DNA of 64,000 bases, from the NCBI GenBank assembly GCA_027493775.1, contig JAOSKE010000001.1, positions 62,001-126,000 on the forward strand, read 5' to 3'. Shown piece after piece: positions 39,048-49,364 of this stretch. The notes under the pieces were generated by a model. That model searched no databases. It saw nothing but the letters and a program-made list of their open reading frames with translations, and was not told the DNA's origin. The DNA is from Kiritimatiellia bacterium. Lineage in GTDB: Bacteria; Verrucomicrobiota; Kiritimatiellia; CAIVKH01. Position 1 is the first letter of the stretch. Each line of letters opens with the position of its first letter. The position numbers were made by a program, and so were the translations under genes.

Positions 39048-40930
39048 TTAGCCCTTCGCCCTGCGCCGTCGCCGCCAGCCGTGGACGATTCCGAAAATAA
39101 TTACGAGCGCGGGCATTGCCGCGATGTTTGCCGTCTTGAGGCGTGTGCCGAGCGCCTCGATTTCTTGGCGGAGATTTTTTCGAACTTCCTTAAGTTCCCG
39201 TCGCGTATCAGCGAGTTGCGTCTGGAAATTTTCAATTTCGCGCCGCTGTTCAGGGGAGATGATCATCTTCTGATCGCCGGATTTTCCCGCCTGCAACTCA
39301 TCCAGCCGCATTTGCGTCGCGCGCAGGCGTTCCTGCAGTTTGATCTCTTCGTTGCGCCACTTTTCCTGCGCGCTTGCCTGCATAGCAATGACGCGGGTGA
39401 ATGGGCGTTCAGAAGGTGCCGCGCCCGCGCAGTCCCAGCAGGGCGTCGCCGCCGACGAGTTGTCCCGCGATGTTTGCGGCAAAGTTGATGTTGTCGTTCA
39501 TCAACTGATAGACGCCGGGCCCGAACATCGGGAGTTTGCGCCCCGCGAAGGAGTCGTAGAGAAAATCGGCATCGGCGACGAGGATGACGACGCCGTCGCC
39601 GTTGCTTTCCTTGAGCTGCGCTGTGTGGCTGTTCGTGTCGGGGGCTTGTTCCGGTTTGCCCGATTTCGGTCTGCCATCGGGAAACGCTGTTTTGAAATGT
39701 CCGCTGATGCGCAGCGCAATGGGCATCGGCCCCGGCTCTTTACGGAACGATGAATCGCCCATTGGAATCCCCGAAATGGCCTCGGATACCGTGATGCTTC
39801 CTGCTTCCAGCCCGGCAGTAATCAACGGTGTCAGCGTTAGTCCCTCAACGGCGTTGGTTTGGAACCAGCCTGCCATCGGCATCTGCATCATATCGAGCGC
39901 GGCGGTGGCAATTTCTTGTTTGTTAAAGTTTTCAGGGCGCAGTGTGAGCCATGCGAGATGACGCTCCGTGGAGCCGTCGGGCCGCGAAATGCGGGTGGCC
40001 GCGCGCGAGTCTGCCACCACGCGGTCTGTCGCCATCGTCACGCCCCAGGCCGAGGTCAGCTTATTCATATCCGCGTGGGTCTGATTGGGATCGTTGAGCT
40101 CAGAACTTTGTAAGTTCAGCTCGGTCAGATTGAGCGGATCGTTCATCGCAAAGAGGTGTCCGCCGCGAAGCACAAACTGATCCAGCGCGTACAGTGTTGT
40201 TTCAGGAAGATTGCGCGGATAGACCAACAACAATGTGTCAATGTCTTCAGGAACGGACTCGATATCGGCCGATAAGTCGGTGACATCTGCGACTGCGCGC
40301 AGTTCGTTGATGACGATCCACGGGTCCGGTCGTTGGCCCATAAACATTCCAGCGTTGCCCATGATGGGGAGGGGGCTGATTACTGCCAATTTCGGCTTCT
40401 TGGCTGTTGTCACATCATGCACCGCGCGCGTGATCAAAAACTCAACCTGCGGCTCGTCGGCGGGTGAGAAGAACGGGATTGAAGACTGCTTCGCGCCTGA
40501 CAGCGCGACGAGTCCCAGAAAGACCGGCGGCAGATTTCCCGCCGGGTCGAGGCGCGATGCTGTGAGACCGTAGCGCTGCGCCCACTCTTCCGCGTCGCTG
40601 TCCGGCTCCGGGATCCAGAATTTCCAGCGTGAGCCGTCCTCTGCTGAGACTTTGATATTCGCGCAGAAGGTCGGTGATACGACTGCCATATTGCTTGAAG
40701 TTGATGGGCGCAGCGTCTGCGCTGCGGCTGAAATAGAACTTCAGGGTCACGTCGCGGTCCAGATTTTGCATCAATGTGCGGGTGCCGTCCGAGAGGGTGT
40801 ACAGCTTGTCCGTGGTCAGATCAGCGCGCAGGCGCAGCGGGCTGATCGCCACGTTGAGTAAAATCAGGGACGCGAGCGCGATGAGCAGGCCTGCGGCGCC
40901 GGTCAGTAGTTTGAAGCGTGTGTTTTTCAT
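39048..40930 (-). CDS. GldG-like ABC-complex protein (two frameshifts)
   Basis: About 626 residues after joining. An N-terminal membrane segment (LLTGAAGLLIALASLILLNVAI) leads to the GldG/ABC-type uncharacterised domain: LYTLSDGTRTLMQNLDRDVTLKFYFS, then DTLLLVYPRNLPETTLYALDQFVLRGGHLFAMNDP. The C-terminus is a coiled coil (EEIKLQERLRATQMRLDELQ, RREIENFQTQLADTRREL) and a last membrane helix (ALVIIFGIVHGW). Shifts are near 40610-40612 (GGG) and 39411 (TTCTGAA on the coding strand); one base removed from each restores the frame. It likely works with the ABC pair next to it. Confidence 0.82.
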
Positions 40931-40937
40931 CGTTCGC

Positions 40938-41690
40938 TCACTTCGTACGGCGATTGTTCAAGGTGACGTGGGTTGCCAGCAGCATAAAGCCCATGACACT
41001 GGCGAAATAAACGATGTCACGAAGGTCAATAATGCCCCGCTGCATCTGTTCAAAGTGTGTGGAAAAACTGAACCCGGCGACCGTTTCCACGACCCACGAG
41101 GGCGCGACGCCGTACAGAAAATCGGTCACCGGCGGATACCCCGCGAGCAGCAGAAAGAGTCCGATGACTGCGGAGAGGATGAAGCTGATTACCTGATTGC
41201 GCGTGATCGCCGAGGTGAACATTCCGACTGCGAGATAAGCGCCAGCAAGCAAGGCGCTACCGATGTAGCCCGCGATGATTGGGCCCGGATCGGGTGAGCC
41301 GAGGTAGAACGCTGTCAGCACAACTGGGAAGGTCAGCACAAGCGCCAGCAGAATGAACAGCCAGGCTGCGATGAACTTTCCGGCGATGGCCTGAGCCGTT
41401 GTTACGGGAAACGTCAGCAGCAACTCCAACGTGCCCGTTCTCCGTTCCTCCGCCCACAATCGCATGGATACGGCGGGGATCAGGATTAAATAAATCCACG
41501 GATGCCAGAAGAAAGAACGATCCAGACTGGCCTGTCCGGCTTCATAAAATCGCCCGACGTTGAAGGTGAAAAAGCCCGCTAGCGCGAGGAATATAACGAT
41601 GAACACATAGGCGACCGGCGAGTTGAAGTAAGCCCTCCATTCGCGTTTCAAAATCGTGCAGACCGGAAGCTCATTGTGCGACTCCTCCAA
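40938..41690 (-). CDS. ABC-2 type permease, GldF-like
   Basis: 250 residues with about six membrane helices (for example VAYVFIVIFLALAGFFTFNV, FIAAWLFILLALVLTFPVVL). The conserved MRLWAEERRTGTLELLLTFPV segment is the coupling-loop region of ABC-2 permeases. It partners the ATPase whose end overlaps its start (41671-41690) and the GldG-like protein 8 bp downstream. The substrate is unknown; in Bacteroidota the Gld version supports gliding, but homologues occur in non-gliding bacteria, so I do not infer motility. Confidence 0.85.
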   Translation of the reverse strand: MEESHNELPVCTILKREWRAYFNSPVAYVFIVIFLALAGFFTFNVGRFYEAGQASLDRSFFWHPWIYLILIPAVSMRLWAEERRTGTLELLLTFPVTTAQAIAGKFIAAWLFILLALVLTFPVVLTAFYLGSPDPGPIIAGYIGSALLAGAYLAVGMFTSAITRNQVISFILSAVIGLFLLLAGYPPVTDFLYGVAPSWVVETVAGFSFSTHFEQMQRGIIDLRDIVYFASVMGFMLLATHVTLNNRRTK

Positions 41691-42400
41691 CGTCCGCTGT
41701 TGTGGTCAGGCGGCGGAAGACCTCATCGAGCGAGCCTTGTTGTTTGAGTTCCGCCGGAGCGCTGTCCGCAACAATGCTGCCCTTGCTGATGATGATGGCC
41801 CGTGTGCAAATGGCCTCGACCTCCTCAAGAATATGCGTCGAAAAAATAACGGCCTTCTGCTTCGCCATATCGCGAATCATATTTCGGACGACAAATTTTT
41901 GGTTGGGATCCAACCCCTCCGTCGGTTCATCGAGAATGAGCGCGGGCGGATCGTGCAGGATGGCCTGGGCGAAACACGTTCGTTGGCGATAGCCCTTGGA
42001 AAGTGTTTCAATCGGCTGGTTGCGAACGGAAGTGAGGAAACATTTATCGAGCGTTTCACTGATCCGATGCCGTGCCGTTTTCCCTCGGAACCCGCGCATC
42101 GCGGCGGCGAAGGAGAGAAATTCTTCGACCGTCATGTCCCCATAAGACGGGGCGTTTTCTGGGAGATAACCCAGGAGCGTTCGCGCTTCCACGGGTTTTT
42201 CCGAAACGTCGTAGTTGTTGATCCGCGCGCTGCCGGATGTGGGCGAAAGAAACCCCGTGATCATTCGCATTGTTGTGGTTTTCCCTGCGCCGTTTGGCCC
42301 AAGGAATCCGGAGCACCTCGCCCGGCTTGACTTCAAACGAGACGCCACGCACTGCCGCGCGCGCTCCAAAGTTTTTGACCAAGTTGCTGACCTTAATCAT
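41671..42400 (-). CDS. ABC transporter ATPase, GldA-like (frameshift)
   Basis: About 242 residues after joining. It begins MIKVSNLVKNFGARAAVRGVSF; the frame changes near 42309-42311 (TCCGGA), where removing one base gives EVLGFLGPNGAGKTTT (Walker A). Other motifs are the Q-loop region LPENAPSYGDMTV, the signature LSKGYRQRT (an S-K-G-Y variant of LSGGQ), Walker B ALILDEPTEGLDPNQ and the H-loop STHILEE. It drives the GldF-like permease downstream. It lies 111 bp after purH and probably starts its own transcript. Confidence 0.87.
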
Positions 42401-42511
42401 AGCTGACGCTCATGCGCCTTTCTCCGTATATGAATGAATGAGTTGACAGCCTTGCGGTCTGTGCGTTCAAAAATTTTGCGACGCGCTGCTTGTGCGTTGC
42501 GTCCACCCCGC

Positions 42512-44141
42512 TCAATGCCGGAAGTGTCGCATCCCGGTGAATGCCATCGCAATTCCGTAGCGGTCGCAGGCGGCGATGACTTCTTCGTCTTTTCGCGAGC
42601 CGCCCGGTTGGACAATGTAGCGGATACCCGCTTCCGCCGCCTGATCTATGTTGTCCGGGAACGGGAAAAATGCGTCCGATGCGAGCACGCATTCGGAAAA
42701 AACCTCGTCGCGAAAATTGCCGGCGGTTACACCGTAGGGGGCCTGCTTTTTATACAAAGCGGCGACATTTTCCTCCGCCCGTGGCACCGCGAGTTTTCGA
42801 AGCGAGTCCACGCGATTTGGCTGGCCCGCGCCCATGCCGAGCAGCATGAACTGACCGGGCGCGTATTCACGGGCGATGGCGATGGCGTTTGATTTGATGT
42901 GCTTGCACGCCTTGACGGCAAATTCAGCAAGGGCCTTTTTCTCTTCGGGAAAAAACTCAGCAGTCGGCTACCATCCAATGTGTCAGCGTCTCTACGTCGC
43001 GGCTTTGCACGAGCAGTCCGCCGTTGATCTGGCGGATTGTTCGCCCGGATGTCGCGATCGCGAGTGGGGCACGCAGGCGGAGAATGCGGAGCTGCTTGCT
43101 TTTTTGCGCACAGGAATTCCAACGCATCGTCGTTGTAGCTCGGTGCAATCATCACCTCGACAAATCGGTTCGCTGTACACATCGCAGTTTCCAAATCCAC
43201 CCGCGTACTGAGTGCGATGACGCTGCCGAATGCGGAAACCGGATCGCCCGCCCACGCCGCTTCAAATGCTTCCGCGAGTGTTGCGCCGGTGGCATAGCCG
43301 CACGGGTTTCCGTGCTTGACGATGGCCACGCCATGACGTCCCGCGAGTTCGCGAACCGCCTCCAGCGCCGCGTCGCCGTCCAGGTAATTGTTGTACGACA
43401 TTTCCTTGCCGTGCAGCATGTCCACCTGTGCGATACACGCGTCATCCGGCGGCGTCTCGCGATAAAACGTCGCGTCTTGATGCGGGTTCTCGCCGTAGCG
43501 CAGGTGTACGCCGTCCGTGAGCGCCAGCGTGAGCGCGGGAATCTCCGTGGTTGGGGAGTGTTTGGACAAATACTCGGCGATGGCGCCGTCATAACGGGAT
43601 TGTCGGGCAAACGCCTTGAGCGCGAGTTCCAAGCGCAGTTCTGGCGTTGTGTTGCCGGCACCTTTTTGCAACGCCTCCAACACGCGCACGTAGTCAGCCG
43701 GGTCAGTGACCACCGTGACGGACGCGTGATTTTTTGCCGCCGAGCGAATCATGGTCGGCCCGCCGATATCTATATTCTCCATCGCCTCCGCGAACGAGAC
43801 CCCGGGCTTTGTGATCGTTTGTTGGAATGGATAGAGGTTCACGACAACAAGATCAATCGGGAGCAGATTGTGCTTTTTCATCGTCGCCTCGTGCTCCGCC
43901 TGCCCGCGGAGGTAGAGAAGTCCAGCGTGAACTTTCGGGTGCAGCGTCTTGACGCGGCCGTCAAGAATTTCGGGAAACCGGTAAAATCTGCGATGTCCGT
44001 CACGTTCAGCCCCGCAGCTTTCAGCGCCTTTGCCGTGCCCCCGGTGGAAAGGAGTTCGATTCCCAAGTCGTGAAGACCTTTGGCAAAATTCAGGAGTCCG
44101 GATTTATCTGAAACACTGAGTAGGGCGCGCTGTATTTTCAT
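42512..44141 (-). CDS. purH: bifunctional AICAR transformylase/IMP cyclohydrolase (three frameshifts)
   Basis: About 542 residues after joining, near the family length. The IMP cyclohydrolase (MGS-like) N-terminus has [18 protein letters not shown] and [15 protein letters not shown]. The transformylase part has [46 protein letters not shown] and [18 protein letters not shown]. Shifts are at about 43972-43974 (one base missing, giving [17 protein letters not shown]), 43100-43105 (A6 on the coding strand, one extra) and about 42957-42965 (one extra). These are the last two steps of IMP synthesis. Third gene in purB-purM-purH. Confidence 0.93.
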
Positions 44142-44166
44142 TGTTGGAACCTGTTTCTGCCGTTCG

Positions 44167-45195
44167 TCAGTGAAGCACTGCCTTCCCTTTGCCATTTTCG
44201 ATCTCACCGATCACGACCGGACTTTCTCCGGCGGCGCGAAGGGTGGACAAGGCTTTCGTTTTGTCGGCGGGCCGGACGATAACAACCATGCCGATGCCCA
44301 TATTGAACACGCGGTACATTTCATCCGCGCTCACGTTCCCGGCATCTTCAATGAATTGGAAGACGGGGGAGGGGGTCCACGCAGCGCGATCCACGACAGC
44401 GTTGACATTTTTGGGGAGGACGCGCGGGAGGTTGTCGTAAAATCCGCCGCCGGTGATATGGGCGAGTCCGCGAATTGTGGTTTTTTTCATCAACGTCCGG
44501 ATGGGTTTCAAGTAGCTGCGGTGTACCGCAAGCAGCACGTCGGCCACGCTTTGTTTTGTGCCGGGGAACTCATCGTCGCATTCCAGTTGCGCCTTGCGAA
44601 ATATCACTGCGCGTGCGAGTGAATAGCCGTTGGTGTGCAGACCGGATGAGGGCAGACCAATAAGTACATCGCCAGCACGAATGTCTTTGCCGGTGATCAA
44701 TTTCTTTTTTTCGACAGCTCCGATAATGGTCCCGACAAGATCGTATTCACCTTGTGGATAGAGGTCCGGTAGCTCGGCCGTTTCGCCGCCGATTAGCGCA
44801 CAGTTGTTTTCCTGGCATGCCTTGCACAGACCTTCGATGACCTGTGCCATCACGTGCTGGCTGATTTTGCCGAGGCCGATGTAGTCGAGAAAAAATAACG
44901 GATAGGCGCCCTGCACGAGGATATCGTTCACGCAGTGGTTAACAATATCCTGCCCGACCGTGTTGTGCCGTCCCGCGCGTACTGCAACTTTTAGTTTTGT
45001 GCCGACTCCATCCATACTGCTGACGAGCAGGTGGTCTTTCCCCGGTGATTTGAAGAGGCTTCCAAATGATCCGAATGAACCCACGACATTGGAGGAATGT
45101 GTCTTCGCAATCTGCCGCTTCGCCCGGGCAAGTGCGGTCATTTTGGCGTCAATATCTACGCCACTCGCGCCGTATGCTGAATGTGCTTTGCTCAT
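44167..45195 (-). CDS. purM: phosphoribosylformylglycinamidine cyclo-ligase (AIR synthetase)
   Basis: 342 residues, intact. Family blocks are present: [63 protein letters not shown] and [15 protein letters not shown]. The enzyme closes the imidazole ring (FGAM + ATP to AIR) in de novo purine synthesis. Its ATG overlaps the purB stop by 4 nt, and purH follows after 25 bp. Confidence 0.96.
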   Translation of the reverse strand: MSKAHSAYGASGVDIDAKMTALARAKRQIAKTHSSNVVGSFGSFGSLFKSPGKDHLLVSSMDGVGTKLKVAVRAGRHNTVGQDIVNHCVNDILVQGAYPLFFLDYIGLGKISQHVMAQVIEGLCKACQENNCALIGGETAELPDLYPQGEYDLVGTIIGAVEKKKLITGKDIRAGDVLIGLPSSGLHTNGYSLARAVIFRKAQLECDDEFPGTKQSVADVLLAVHRSYLKPIRTLMKKTTIRGLAHITGGGFYDNLPRVLPKNVNAVVDRAAWTPSPVFQFIEDAGNVSADEMYRVFNMGIGMVVIVRPADKTKALSTLRAAGESPVVIGEIENGKGKAVLH

Positions 45196-46485
45196 AGTCC
45201 CACAGCTTTGAAGGTCCGTGCCACGTCGCGAAAGTGTGTTTTTATATCGAACACCTTTTTTAAGTCAGCAGCAGTCACAAATTTTACAACATCTGCATCC
45301 TGACTCAACAGTTGTTGCAAGTGTTCGCCCGTCTCCCATGCCTTCATCGCGTTGCGCTGGACGAGGCGATACGCCTTTTCGCGGGTAATTCCCTTTTCTG
45401 TGAGGAGGAGCAACACCTGTTGCGAGTGGATCAGGCCGTGAGTCATCTCCAGGTTACGCCGCATATTTTCCGGGAATACGCGGAGCGTACAGACAAGGAA
45501 CTCAAGTTTTGATAGCATATAGTCCAACGCAATTGTGGCATCAGGCAATGCGACGCGCTCTGCGGAGGAGTGGGAAATATCGCGCTCGTGCCAGAGTGGG
45601 ACGTTTTCCATTCCTGTCAGGGCGTAACCACGAATCAAGCGAGCGAGCCCCGCAGAGGCGTTCGCCGATAATCGGATTGCGTTTGTGCGGCATTGCCGAC
45701 GAGCCTTTTTGACCCTCGCCAAAATATTCTTCCACCTCGCGCACTTCCGTGCGTTGCAGGTGTCGAAACTCCACCGCCCAACGTTCGATTGAAGTGGCGA
45801 CGAGCGCTAGGGTAGTCAGGTATTCCGCGTGAAGGTCGCGCTGTAAAATTTGCGTCGAAATTGGCGCGACTTTGAGTCCGAGTTTTTTACAGACGTACGC
45901 TTCAACCTTGGGATCGAGATGGGCGTGCGTTCCCACCGCTCCCGAAAGTTGTCCGACTCGGACCGTTTCACGCGCCGTTTCAAGGCGTTGCAGCGCACGT
46001 CCGAACTCATCGTACATCAGCGCCATTTTCAGGCCGAAGGTGATGGGTTCCGCATGGATTCCGTGCGAGCGCCCGATCATCGGTGTAAATTTGTGTTTGC
46101 GTGCCTGTATCGCAATCGCTTTGCGGACTGCTTTTAGGTCGGCGATCAGCAAATCTGCCGCCTGCACCATTTGTACCGCCAGCGCGGTGTCAATAATATC
46201 AGAACTGGTTAGTCCCTTGTGGATGAAACGGGAAGAGGGACCTACGTGCTCAGCGACATTGGTGAGGAAAGCGATTACGTCGTGGTTAACTTCGCGCTCA
46301 ATTTCATCAATGCGAGAGACCTCGAACTTCGCGCGCTTCTGGATGCGCTTTAGATCCGCCGCCGGTATCTCGCCCATTTTGTGTTGTGCTTCGCACGCAA
46401 GCACTTCGATGCGGAGCCAGATGGCGAACTTGTTTTCATCGGTCCAGATACGGCTCATTTCGGGGCGTGTATATCGCGGGATCAT
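45192..46485 (-). CDS. purB: adenylosuccinate lyase (frameshift in a C4 run)
   Basis: About 430 residues after joining. The ATG at 46485 follows GGAGAG. Family signatures are EREVNHDVIAFL, the IGRSHGIHAEPITFG block and GSSAMPHKRNPIIGE. The frame changes at four Cs (plus strand) at 45648-45651; removing one gives ERLCGLARLIRGYALTG. It acts twice in purine synthesis (SAICAR to AICAR, and adenylosuccinate to AMP). It opens the purB-purM-purH operon. Confidence 0.94.
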
Positions 46486-46610
46486 CGCTCTCCTTATCGT
46501 TTCCAAAGCCGATTCGTAGCACAGTTGCCGGGGAACGGAAGCCAGAAAACACAAGATGGAAAAAAACAGCGAGTGGTGTTAGGCGGCGGTTAGTTTTGTG
46601 CGCAAGGATG

Positions 46611-46640
46611 TTTTAGTTTCAACATTACGCGACATATAAT
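46611..46640 (+). promoter_or_regulatory. promoter of the outer-membrane protein gene
   Basis: A perfect TATAAT (46635-46640) lies 18 bp after a weak -35 TTTTAG (46611-46616). The predicted start is ~80 nt ahead of the ATG at 46729. Confidence 0.5.
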
Positions 46641-46728
46641 TTAGATTGCCGAAACCGGTACGACTCAATTACGTTTTGTGCAATTCGACAGCGCAGATTG
46701 TGACGCGCAACGAAGTGGAGGAACAACA

Positions 46729-47469
46729 ATGAAGAAGGTATTGGTTTTAGGCGTTTTAACAGCCTTTGCAACTGGCGTGTGGGCACAGCAACCTGCTGCA
46801 GAGAAATCCACATCGAGCTGGAAGAGCAGCTTGTCCGGTCTCGAAATCGGAACTCGCATCCTTTACACGCAGTTGAAGGATGATCAAAAGGGTGACGGTC
46901 TGAACCGCTCGTTTATTGGGACGCTAAACTATCTGGATGAAGAACAGGACTACGTGCCCGACCGCATTTATATTCAGTACTTCTTTAATGAATACATCGG
47001 CCTCGGTGTTTCCTACGATCACATCGAAGCGAAAACGCTTGAGCGCAACAGCGCGGTGATTGAAGGCGGGAGCGGAGCAGGAGACGGCAAAGTTGGCGCA
47101 CGGGGTGCGATTCTTTATGCCGTTGGTCGCTATCCGACGGATTCCGCATTTACGCCGTTTGCTGAAATAGGCGTGGGGTTCTATAGCTCATATTTCGATG
47201 AAGACGCTGACTGGAAGTACGACAATGTCAAACGTCGTGAGCGTCACATGAACACGGATAACGCGACGGCGTTTGTGTTGGGCCTCGGCTGCGATTATCA
47301 GATCAACGATAACTGGTCGGTCAACGTGTATGGTCGCCTCGTGGCCGGGTTGGACATAGATACGACAGCGGATTATGTGTACAAAAGCAAGCCGAGCGAG
47401 ACGTTCCGCGAAGGCTCATTCCCGCTCGACTACTACGGCTTTGGTGTTGGCGTGAAATATGCGTTTTAA
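46729..47469 (+). CDS. outer-membrane beta-barrel protein
   Basis: 246 residues. The signal peptide (MKKVLVLGVLTAFATGVWA) is followed by alternating aromatic strands (YIQYFFNEYIGLGVSYDHIE, FTPFAEIGVGFYSSYF, WSVNVYGRLVAGLDI) and a terminal Phe (VGVKYAF), the sorting signal for the BAM machinery. Its size fits an 8-strand OmpW/OmpA-like barrel. A GGAGG site precedes the ATG at the right distance. An intrinsic terminator follows directly, so the gene is probably monocistronic and well expressed. The ligand is unknown. Confidence 0.83.
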   Translation: MKKVLVLGVLTAFATGVWAQQPAAEKSTSSWKSSLSGLEIGTRILYTQLKDDQKGDGLNRSFIGTLNYLDEEQDYVPDRIYIQYFFNEYIGLGVSYDHIEAKTLERNSAVIEGGSGAGDGKVGARGAILYAVGRYPTDSAFTPFAEIGVGFYSSYFDEDADWKYDNVKRRERHMNTDNATAFVLGLGCDYQINDNWSVNVYGRLVAGLDIDTTADYVYKSKPSETFREGSFPLDYYGFGVGVKYAF

Positions 47470-47489
47470 AGCGAACGAACATTGAATTG

Positions 47490-47521
47490 AAAAGAGCCGC
47501 GCACTGCGCGGCTCTTTTTTT
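47490..47521 (+). terminator. intrinsic terminator of the outer-membrane protein gene
   Basis: AAGAGCCGCGC-ACT-GCGCGGCTCTT (47492-47516) forms an 11-bp perfect stem with a three-base loop and runs into a T-tract up to 47521, 23 bp after the stop codon. Confidence 0.93.
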
Positions 47522-48027
47522 ATCGCGATACGATAGCGAGCAAGGATGGGTGCGTCATTATGTTCGCGATTGCGTTGAAAGGGTAGGGCGCGACTGCCGT
47601 CGCCGAAGGCTATGGCGGGACAGGGGCAGTAGATCAGAATCTGATCGCTGGCTGCGGAGACTTCTTCTGTAGCTGCGGGCGTTGACCGCGGGAGATTGGA
47701 TTCATCCACCGCCCTCAGCGCGGGCGGCTACAGGGGCGAGGTTAAGAGGTTGGCGTTGATTTTTAAACGGTGGGAAGGCGCAGAAAGGGAATTTGTTGTG
47801 TGGTTCACGATTTTGTTGTGCTTGGTAGGGCGTGACCGCCGGGCGCGCCGTGGGAGATGTGGTGATCACAACTGAAAGAAAATAACCTAATTTGTGGCGT
47901 GTGGGTTTGTCGTGAAGGTTCAGGCCGGCCCAGCGGTCCGGCCCTACCTAAAAGACGAACTGAATAGCGTTCAGTGTGAATGGTTTTTAACCACGGAAAA
48001 CGCAGGGGGCCAAAAAATAGGGGTGCG
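47522..48027. repeat. gene-free stretch with several GC-rich dispersed repeats
   Basis: About 500 bp with no credible gene. It holds copies of three short families also present at 59.6-60.0 kb: a GTAGC[CT]GCGGGCG-type copy (47669-47691), a CCGCCCTCAGCGCGGGCGGC copy (47709-47733) and GTAGGG-type palindromes at 47825-47850 and, reversed, 47926-47947. The 22-bp element shared with 16234-16255 is at 47791-47812. The copies are partly inverted relatives, which suggests REP-like hairpins. Confidence 0.7.
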
Positions 48028-49314
48028 CTAGTTGGTCAGGATGTCGGTTTCGCCTTCGGAACGGGCGATGATGACTGCGCCGGTAGCGTCGCCGAATGCG
48101 TTGACTGCGGTGCGACACATATCGAGAATGCGATCAGTTGCGAGGATGAGGCCGAGACCTTCGACAGGTAGTCCGACGTTTTGGAGAATCAGCACAATAG
48201 CGACGAGGCTCGCCGCAGGAATACCAGCGACACCGATCGAGGTGAGAATCGCGAGTGCGACGACGGTGAACTGTGTTGCGAAGGTCAGTTCTAGACCGTA
48301 GGCCTGTGCAATAAAGATGGCGGCAACACATTCATAAAGCGCGGTGCCATCCATATTCACAGTCGCGCCGAGTGGGATCACAAAGCTGCTGACGCGATTT
48401 GAAACGCCAGCACGCTTGTCGAGACACTCCATCGTCACTGGGACGGTCGCCGTCGAGGAGCTGGTTGAAAATGCGGTGAGTAGGGCAGGGGCGATGGCGC
48501 GATAGTGGCGCGATGGTTTTACGCGGGCAAAGATCAGGAGCAATAGTGGCATCGTGACGAACATGTGTGTGCCGAGTGCGAGCAAGACGGTGGAAAAAAA
48601 GATGGCAAGCGGCTGCCATGCGTCCAGTCCGGTTGTCGCGACGACTTTGGCCACTAAGCCGAAGACGCCAAGAGGGGCGAAACGTAAAATCCAGTCCGTG
48701 AGTTTCATCATCACGTCAAACACCGCTTGGATGAGTGTGCCGAGCGACGCAGCGCTTGACTGTGGCAAGCGAGTGATAAAGAAACCGAAGAGGAGTGAAA
48801 AGACGATCAGGCCCAGCATATCCCCTTCTGCGGCGGACTGGACGACATTTGTCGGCACCATGCGAATGAGGATATCCGCAATGTCTTGGCCGGAGCGTCC
48901 TTCGACGTGTTGTTGCACCTCGGCGATATTTTCTGAGAGACCGATTATGTCTTTCGCCGGTTGTCCATGAATCACACCGGGGTGGAACCAGAGGACAAAC
49001 ATCAGGCCGGTGAGCACTGCGATGGTGGCTGTCGCTAGGTAGTACAGAAGTGTTTTTGCGCCTAGTCGGCCGAAGTCGCGCCCGCCCTGAAGTTGGGCCA
49101 TTCCGCTCATAATCGCGCTGACGATCAGCGGCACCGTGATCATTTTCAACGCGTTGAGGAAGATTGTGCCGAGCATCCGGTAGATGTGCATCGCCCAGCC
49201 GACCGGCTCGCCCGAAATCCCGCCTGTAGCGAGTCCCGCCGCCACGGAAGCTGCAAGTGCGAGTGCGATTTGCCAATGCAGCGGTATTCTAAGAAGCCGT
49301 CGAACCATCGGCAC
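48028..49314 (-). CDS. dicarboxylate/amino acid:cation symporter
   Basis: 428 residues of the DAACS/SDF (GltP/DctA) family. It has about eight membrane helices plus the two re-entrant hairpin motifs: [17 protein letters not shown] (serine-rich HP1), NMDGTALYE, and the C-terminal [16 protein letters not shown]. It imports acidic amino acids or C4-dicarboxylates with H+ or Na+ across the inner membrane. The substrate cannot be resolved. The gene is intact and stands alone, with repeats downstream. Confidence 0.93.
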   Translation of the reverse strand: MPMVRRLLRIPLHWQIALALAASVAAGLATGGISGEPVGWAMHIYRMLGTIFLNALKMITVPLIVSAIMSGMAQLQGGRDFGRLGAKTLLYYLATATIAVLTGLMFVLWFHPGVIHGQPAKDIIGLSENIAEVQQHVEGRSGQDIADILIRMVPTNVVQSAAEGDMLGLIVFSLLFGFFITRLPQSSAASLGTLIQAVFDVMMKLTDWILRFAPLGVFGLVAKVVATTGLDAWQPLAIFFSTVLLALGTHMFVTMPLLLLIFARVKPSRHYRAIAPALLTAFSTSSSTATVPVTMECLDKRAGVSNRVSSFVIPLGATVNMDGTALYECVAAIFIAQAYGLELTFATQFTVVALAILTSIGVAGIPAASLVAIVLILQNVGLPVEGLGLILATDRILDMCRTAVNAFGDATGAVIIARSEGETDILTN

Positions 49315-49364
49315 AGACTACCTGTCGGGGTTTGGCGTGCCAAGCCTGCATGCCGCATTCCGAA

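Noticed and set aside
39048..39482. Separate small coiled-coil gene downstream of the GldG-like gene
   Set aside because: Removing one base at 39411 makes it the natural C-terminus of the GldG-like protein, with the last membrane helix in place.
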